From JAAYJR01 sp964495655 (GTDB taxonomy: Bacteria > Bacteroidota > Bacteroidia > Bacteroidales > Prolixibacteraceae), in assembly GCA_964495655.1 (NCBI GenBank), contig CAZBWK010000025.1, forward strand, positions 1-41,847: DNA of 41,847 bases, given 5' to 3'. The position numbers and the translations under genes are program-made. Of the stretch, positions 41,728 to 41,847 are shown piece by piece. A model generated the notes under the pieces. That model was given only the letters and a program-made list of their open reading frames with translations, had not been told where the DNA came from and searched no databases. Each line of letters starts with the position of its first letter. Position 1 is the stretch's first letter.

Positions 41728-41847
41728 CTATTTTTTCCTACGTTCTATAATATATTTGTCAGAAGTTTTTTTCTTCGAACGGGTTTTATAACCTTTAGCA
41801 AGAACCCCTTTGCGCGACCTCGGATGACCTCCGGAGGCACGTCCTTC
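41728..41847 (-). CDS. rplB: 50S ribosomal protein L2, C-terminal 39 residues (cut by window edge)
   Basis: Only the last 39 codons and the TAG are present. They read GRASGGHPRSRKGVLAKGYK near the start and end KYIIERRKK, the typical L2 C-terminus. The gene continues beyond the right edge, as do the preceding genes of the S10 operon. Confidence 0.95.
   Translation of the reverse strand, partial: EGRASGGHPRSRKGVLAKGYKTRSKKKTSDKYIIERRKK

Overview
The window is chromosomal DNA of a Bacteroidota (Bacteroidetes) bacterium, probably from the Bacteroidales/Marinilabiliales side. Supporting signs are a PorE-type OmpA/propeller protein, C-terminally extended L17, a zinc-ligand-depleted L36, several promoters of the TTTG / TAnnTTTG type, poor Shine-Dalgarno sites with A-rich leaders, and lipoprotein and Tat-like signals typical of the phylum. 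A run of exactly 100 N at 38505-38604 shows it is a draft or metagenomic scaffold. No rRNA, tRNA, CRISPR array, insertion sequence, phage or recognisable defence gene was seen.

Layout. (1) 104-5631: three exported enzymes, namely a neutral-ceramidase-like protein, a secreted polysaccharide-deacetylase/GH3 fusion, and a sugar-isomerase-like TIM barrel with a twin-arginine signal. (2) 5649-14358: housekeeping genes, mostly on the minus strand. They are an SRAP/HMCES abasic-site protein, indolepyruvate oxidoreductase IorBA, a YjbQ protein, an anaerobic sulfatase-maturase-like radical SAM enzyme, a PorE-like envelope protein, a tiny charged protein, a PaaI-type thioesterase and a prohibitin. (3) 14518-21939 (+): a secreted class I amidotransferase-like protein, an ExbB-ExbD-TonB-YitT cluster, a two-part patatin with outer-membrane barrel, and a macro-domain protein. 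(4) 21940-29755: an accessory stretch with a structured non-coding segment, an unknown lipoprotein, a small outer-membrane barrel, a very unusual repeat protein with a degenerate GH16-like domain, a uridine-phosphorylase-like protein, a SirB1/transglutaminase-like protein and a second Tat-signal TIM barrel. (5) 29889-41847 (-): the S10/spc/alpha ribosomal protein cluster from the end of rplB to rplQ, including secY, infA and rpoA, ending at a strong hairpin terminator.

How the parts relate. The left end looks like carbohydrate and lipid scavenging at the cell surface. ExbBD-TonB would energise outer-membrane uptake, and the PorE-like protein would tie an envelope complex to peptidoglycan. The right end is the conserved translation operon.

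Most unusual points: (a) a 58-bp leader, 57/58 identical, placed exactly up to the start codon of two unrelated exported-protein genes 24 kb apart, with a diverged third copy before another; (b) the charged six-repeat protein carrying a GH16-like fold whose catalytic motif is largely lost; (c) a GH3 domain with Glu where the Asp nucleophile is expected, fused to a deacetylase; (d) 92-bp direct repeats and an assembly gap inside the spc operon between rplX and rplE; (e) a hairpin at the predicted 5' end of the macro-domain mRNA. I did not find a multi-gene system that I can defend as wholly new.
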